NCBI GenBank assembly: GCA_958413985.1
Contig: CATYVZ010000006.1
Coordinates: 26,326 to 90,325 of the forward strand
Source of the DNA: an uncultured Bacilli bacterium
Lineage (GTDB): Bacteria > Bacillota_I > Bacilli_A > RF39 > UBA660
Length of the DNA stretch: 64,000 nt
Reading direction: 5' to 3'
A program made the translations under genes and the position numbers. Below the pieces are notes generated by a model that was not told the origin of the DNA, ran no database searches, and saw nothing but the letters and a program-made list of their open reading frames with translations. Shown piece after piece: positions 60,900 through 64,000 of the stretch (the stretch's first letter is position 1; each line of letters opens with the position of its first letter).

Positions 60900-62339
60900 T
60901 TATTTTTTATTGAATTCCTTAATTTTTCTTTTGGCATAACTTGTTTGTGCTTTTTCAAGCCAATCTTCCCTTGGACCATAAGACAAATCTTCTGTTACTA
61001 TCCTTACTCTATCTTTATTTTTTAATATATAGTCTATTGGAACATATTCATCATTAACAAATACTCCAACCATAGTATTACCAATATCAGTATGAATTTT
61101 ATATGCAAAATCTATTGGTGTTGCACCTTTAGGCAATTCTATAATATCCCCTCTCGTAGTATATACATATATTCTATCTGAAAATAACTCGCTTTTTACT
61201 TGTCTAACAAAATCTTGATTATCTCCAAACATTGAATTAATTTCTGTCAAAGATTTAAAGAATTGAAATCTTTCTTTCAAATCACCTTGCATAACATTTC
61301 TAGCATTTCCTTTTTCATTATCCCAATATGCAGTTAATCCAAATGATGCAACTTTATCCATATCAAATGTCCTTATTTGTGTTTGCACAAGTCTTTCATC
61401 TGGACCAAATACTGTTGTATGTAAACTTTGATACAAATTAGTTTTTGGATTACATATATAGTCCTTAAACTTGTTATTAATTGGATGATATTCCTGATGT
61501 ATCATTCCAAGTGAATAATAACAATTAGCAACTTCATCAACTATAATTTTTAATGCCAACAAATCATGTATATCTGAAAGTTTATTTCCTTCATTTAATC
61601 TTTTGTATATGCCATATATATTTTTTGTTCTTACTTTTATTTCATTAGGAATATTTTTATCATTAAGCATAGTTTGAATTTTTAATAACATTTCTTCTAA
61701 ACAATTTTTGCTATCTTCTTCTATTTTAAACTTTCTTTCTTCTATTTTTTTATACATATCTGGCTTTAAATATCTTAAAGATAAATCTTCTAATTCAGCT
61801 TTAATTCTATATGCTCCAATATAATAAGCTAGTGGAACAAATATTTCCATAGTTTCAAGAGCATTTTCTTTTTGTTTAAACTCACTTTTAAATTCTAATG
61901 TTCTCATATTATGAAGTCTATCAGCTAGTTTGATTATTATTATTCTTACATCTTCAGTAATTCCAGTTATAATTTTTCTTGTGTTTGCCATATTTTGGTC
62001 TTGTTTTGAAGAAAAATTCATTTTTGCAAGTTTGGTAACACCATCAACTAAGTTCGCAACATTTTGATTAAAATCATGAGCTATATCTTCTTTTGTAGTC
62101 TCTGTATCTTCTAATGTATCATGTAAAAGTCCTGCACATATTGTATCTTTATCAGCGTGCATTTCAGTTAGTATATACGCCACATTTAAAGGATGCGAAA
62201 TGTATGGCTCTCCACTTTGCCTAAACTGACCTTTGTGCAAATTATCTGCATATTCATAAGCCTTTTTTACAATTTCAATTTCTTCAGGATTATATTCCTT
62301 AAGTTTTTCAATTAAATCATTCAATTTAACACTATTCAT
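60900..62339 (-). CDS. RelA/SpoT homologue with altered synthetase motifs, C-terminus short
   Basis: Controls (p)ppGpp. The HD hydrolase domain is intact (YISHPLNVAYIL, LLHDTLEDT, KLADRLHNMRTL). The synthetase domain has YQSLHTTVFGPDERLVQTQIRT: the usual E-x-Q-IRT is Q-x-Q-IRT, MH reads MD, AE reads AS, and AAHW reads TAYW, so synthesis may be lost. A TGS domain (DRIYVYTTRGDIIELPKGATPIDFAYKIH) ends the protein; the zinc-finger and ACT/RRM regions are missing (479 residues against about 730). ATG 62339 with GGAGGTG. It could be a hydrolase-biased second copy. Confidence 0.85.
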   Translation of the reverse strand: MNSVKLNDLIEKLKEYNPEEIEIVKKAYEYADNLHKGQFRQSGEPYISHPLNVAYILTEMHADKDTICAGLLHDTLEDTETTKEDIAHDFNQNVANLVDGVTKLAKMNFSSKQDQNMANTRKIITGITEDVRIIIIKLADRLHNMRTLEFKSEFKQKENALETMEIFVPLAYYIGAYRIKAELEDLSLRYLKPDMYKKIEERKFKIEEDSKNCLEEMLLKIQTMLNDKNIPNEIKVRTKNIYGIYKRLNEGNKLSDIHDLLALKIIVDEVANCYYSLGMIHQEYHPINNKFKDYICNPKTNLYQSLHTTVFGPDERLVQTQIRTFDMDKVASFGLTAYWDNEKGNARNVMQGDLKERFQFFKSLTEINSMFGDNQDFVRQVKSELFSDRIYVYTTRGDIIELPKGATPIDFAYKIHTDIGNTMVGVFVNDEYVPIDYILKNKDRVRIVTEDLSYGPREDWLEKAQTSYAKRKIKEFNKK

Positions 62340-62357
62340 TAAAAACACCTCCATATA

Positions 62358-62393
62358 GAAAAAAAACGACAAAAAAATTTACTATTTTTTGTC
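62358..62393 (-). terminator. Terminator/attenuator before the RelA/SpoT-like gene
   Basis: Minus strand GACAAAAAA-TAGTAAA-TTTTTTTGTC followed by GTTTTTTTTC. It lies downstream of the promoter at 62538-62566 and only a few bases before the ribosome site, so it can act as an attenuator. Confidence 0.5.
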
Positions 62394-62514
62394 ACTGTAT
62401 TACATTATTAACGGAATTAAGGCACAAATATTTTATATTAGTTTTACATATATTATTAACACATAAATCAAATAATCTAGAAATTATAATATAGTTTTTA
62501 CACATAGCCTTCAT
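62392..62514 (-). CDS. Possible 37-40-aa leader peptide of the RelA/SpoT-like gene
   Basis: ATG at 62514, or better ATG at 62505 after GAAGG, opens a frame to TGA at 62392. The product has four Cys (MCKNYIIISRLFDLC, NNICKTNIKYLCLN). The stop codon overlaps the 5' arm of the terminator at 62368-62393, the geometry expected for translation-controlled attenuation. It could equally be chance or a small peptide gene. Confidence 0.3.
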   Translation of the reverse strand: MKAMCKNYIIISRLFDLCVNNICKTNIKYLCLNSVNNVIQ

Positions 62515-62537
62515 CCCTTTCAAATAATTTTTTCAAT

Positions 62538-62566
62538 ATTCTATTACTTTTTTAGCTGTTTGTCAA
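62538..62566 (-). promoter_or_regulatory. Promoter of the RelA/SpoT-like gene
   Basis: Minus strand TTGACA (62566-62561), 17-base spacer, TAGAAT (62543-62538). Gives a leader of roughly 190 bases. Confidence 0.7.
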
Positions 62567-62606
62567 CCAATTTTTTAAAATTTTAATATTAGTTAAAACA
62601 CCTAAT

Positions 62607-62948
62607 TTAAAAACTTTTATCTACTGTTTTTAATTTTTCTCGTATTTGTTCTTTTGTAAATGGCTTAGCTATGTATGCTACAAATCCTTCACTTAAATAT
62701 TTTTCTTCTGCATTTGCTACAGCATCTGCAGTTACTGCAACAACAGGTATATTGAAATTTGGATCTTCTTTTAATTTCTTTAATGTTGTTTCTCCACTCA
62801 TCTCTGGCATCATTATGTCCATTAAAATAACATCATATTGTTCTCCGTTTTTTATTTTCTCTAAACACTCGTTCTCCGACATAACACTTTCTACTATTAT
62901 ATCAATTTCTTCTAGTGCTTTTTTTGCTACTTTTATATTTAAACCCAC
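62607..62948 (-). pseudogene. Receiver-domain fragment of a hybrid sensor kinase
   Basis: 113 residues of a response-regulator receiver: NIKVAKKALE, YDVILMDIMMPEMSG (phosphorylatable Asp), IPVVAVTADA and AYIAKPFTKEQI (conserved Lys). The first strand and the acidic pair of the VDDN motif are missing because the frame begins at GTG 62948 just downstream of where they should be. NxKVA after VDDN is typical of receivers inside hybrid histidine kinases, so this is probably a 5'-truncated remnant. No output domain. Confidence 0.7.
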
Positions 62949-63053
62949 TCAACATTATACCACAAATATATAATAATACGCATATTTATATATTTAATAT
63001 TGCTATAACTAATCTTTAATATCTTTAAAATGGTATATAGAGGAGGATAAACA

Positions 63054-63275
63054 ATGGAGAATAATTTAAAAAACATACGTAACTCTAAAAATCTTCTACA
63101 AACCAAAGTAGCGATAGACTTAAATACAACTCAAGAAACTATATCTTCATACGAAACAAGGCTAATTTTCCCTAATGCCAATATGCTTATTGCTTTAGCA
63201 AATTATTACAATACTTCTATTGATTACTTATTATGTAGAACTAAATATGATTTACCAATTTATGTGGTCAAATAA
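63054..63275 (+). CDS. XRE-family transcriptional regulator
   Basis: A 73-residue Cro/C1-type helix-turn-helix protein. IRNSKNLLQTKVAIDLNTTQETISSYETR is the HTH, and LANYYNTSIDYLLCRT is the common C-terminal signature of small XRE regulators. GAGGAGG precedes ATG. It is isolated on the plus strand between the accessory island and the tRNA cluster and converges on a 47-residue gene. The target is unknown. Confidence 0.82.
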   Translation: MENNLKNIRNSKNLLQTKVAIDLNTTQETISSYETRLIFPNANMLIALANYYNTSIDYLLCRTKYDLPIYVVK

Positions 63276-63411
63276 AACTAATATTGGTATTTTCTATACT
63301 TAGAATTTTACCTTGAATAAACTCACATTTTAGATTATTAAAACTACAAATATTGATAATGGATTTATCCAATTTTTCAAATTTTACTAAATTTTCACTA
63401 AAAATATTCAT
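63268..63411 (-). CDS. Small protein of 47 aa
   Basis: ATG at 63411 follows AAGGAG at good spacing and reads 47 codons to TGA at 63268. It starts MNIFSENLVKFEKLDKSIIN and ends IENTNISFI. The middle CEFIQGKILSIEN could be a small beta unit. It overlaps the end of the XRE gene by 8 bases and lies just after the terminator of the tRNA operon. No family recognised. Confidence 0.45.
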   Translation of the reverse strand: MNIFSENLVKFEKLDKSIINICSFNNLKCEFIQGKILSIENTNISFI

Positions 63412-63433
63412 TTTTTTACTCCTTATTTTTAGC

Positions 63434-63473
63434 AAAAACAAAAACCGTTAAATCCCTTTGATTATAACGGTTT
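63434..63473 (-). terminator. Terminator of the tRNA operon
   Basis: Minus strand AAACCGTTATAATC-(loop)-GATTTAACGGTTT, a strong stem followed by TTGTTTTT, downstream of tRNA-Pro. Confidence 0.85.
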
Positions 63474-63517
63474 CCTTTATATTTTCTTCCAACTTTTTGG
63501 AAGCTCTTTTACAATGG

Positions 63518-63591
63518 TCGGGAAAACAGGATTTGAACCTGCAACCCCCTGGTCCCAAACCAGGTGCTCTACCAAGTTGAGCCATTTCCCG
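63518..63591 (-). tRNA. tRNA-Pro (TGG)
   Basis: Acceptor CGGGAAA pairs with TTTCCCG plus A73. The anticodon loop is TTTGGGA (TGG). GGTTCAAATCC is the T arm. CCA is not encoded. Confidence 0.95.
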
Positions 63592-63600
63592 ATAAAATGG

Positions 63601-63674
63601 TGCGCTCGAAGGGATTCGAACCCCTGACCTCTTGGTTCGTAGCCAAACACTCTATCCAACTGAGCTACGAGCGC
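63601..63674 (-). tRNA. tRNA-Arg (ACG)
   Basis: Acceptor GCGCTCG/CGAGCGC plus A73. The anticodon loop CTACGAA gives ACG, normally edited to ICG. T arm GGTTCGAATCC. CCA not encoded. Confidence 0.95.
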
Positions 63675-63706
63675 AGAACCGCTTGGAGTTCAACCTAATA
63701 AAATGG

Positions 63707-63779
63707 TGGCTTCAGGTGGAATCGAACCACCGACACAAGGATTTTCAGTCCTTTGCTCTACCGACTGAGCTATGAAGCC
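63707..63779 (-). tRNA. tRNA-Phe (GAA)
   Basis: Acceptor GGCTTCA/TGAAGCC plus A73. The anticodon loop CTGAAAA gives GAA. T arm GGTTCGATTCC. CCA not encoded. Confidence 0.95.
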
Positions 63780-63780
63780 A

Positions 63781-63856
63781 TGGCGGTTCCGACGGGACTT
63801 GAACCCGCGATCTTCTGCGTGACAGGCAGACGTGATAACCACTACACTACGGAACC
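63781..63856 (-). tRNA. tRNA-Asp (GTC)
   Basis: Acceptor GGTTCCG/CGGAACC, G73 and encoded CCA. The anticodon loop CTGTCAC gives GTC. Confidence 0.95.
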
Positions 63857-63860
63857 AAAT

Positions 63861-63937
<77 letters not shown>

Positions 63938-63948
63938 ATATAACAAAA

Positions 63949-64000
63949 TGGCGGAGAAAGAGGGATTCGAACCCCCGCGCCGTTTCCGACCTCCCGGTTT
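63949..64000 (-). tRNA. tRNA-Ser, 3' part (cut by window end)
   Basis: CTCCGCCA gives the 3' acceptor strand with G73 and encoded CCA. GGGTTCGAATCCC is the T arm, and the extra GGTCGGAAACGGC arm shows the long variable loop of tRNA-Ser. The anticodon lies outside the window. Confidence 0.8.

Overview
The window is AT-rich, densely packed DNA from a Bacillota genome. The gene set points to the Bacilli side of the phylum: recU-pbp1A, dnaD-nth, gpsB next to a B-type RNase P RNA, RNase Y, RsgA-PrkC-PP2C, a T-box on thrS, and GGTG/GGAGG ribosome binding sites. Genes for SpoIVA, SpoVIF, a SpoVID-like LysM protein with a YsxE-like pseudokinase beside lon, and a Pro/Tyr-rich coat-like protein say that the lineage forms, or recently formed, endospores. 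I infer an uncultured, probably gut-associated member of the Bacilli. The species is not identifiable from the sequence alone.

Layout. 1-12 kb: the edge of a membrane sensor-like gene, an AMP-forming ligase, a short alaS with cmk, a dNMP-kinase-like gene, an AI-2E-type transporter, and the run frr-rpe-rsgA-prkC-stp-rlmN. 12-23 kb: two small XRE regulators, a T-box-controlled thrS operon, a PASTA-NodB deacetylase, spoVID/ysxE-like genes, lon, a degenerate NodB protein, a coat-like gene and rny. 23.8-26.4 kb: a small accessory patch with two membrane proteins, gene relics and a run of nine C. 26.4-38.9 kb: herA, recA with an SOS box, pgsA, a RodZ-like gene, rnpB, gpsB, recU, pbp1A, nth, dnaD, nrnA and ackA. 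38.9-46.3 kb: two large exported paralogues that share a 254-bp identical 3' segment and flank lysS, then an RDD protein, dusB and a lone pilin-like gene. 46.3-53.4 kb: cca, a NahK-like kinase, HU, spoIVA, spoVIF, hisS behind a structured leader, and alr.

53.4-63.3 kb is an accessory island with few TCGA/ATCGAT words compared with the core. It holds a truncated serine recombinase, a HEPN-like protein, a frameshifted nuclease, and a tightly coupled operon of 18-aa Cys-containing peptide, unknown-domain/C39-like protease fusion, 110-aa protein, YcaO cyclodehydratase ending in PHPFP, nucleotidyltransferase and ThiE-like enzyme. Next come a RelA/SpoT homologue with altered synthetase motifs behind an attenuator-like leader, and a receiver-domain fragment. 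The window closes with a minus-strand tRNA cluster (Ser partial, fMet, Asp, Phe, Arg, Pro).

The most promising unexplained system is the YcaO/C39/nucleotidyltransferase/ThiE operon with its tiny candidate precursor peptide at 55976-60831. It has the parts of a ribosomal-peptide pathway, but I see no flavin dehydrogenase, transporter or full-size E1-like partner, and a ThiE-like gene is an odd companion.
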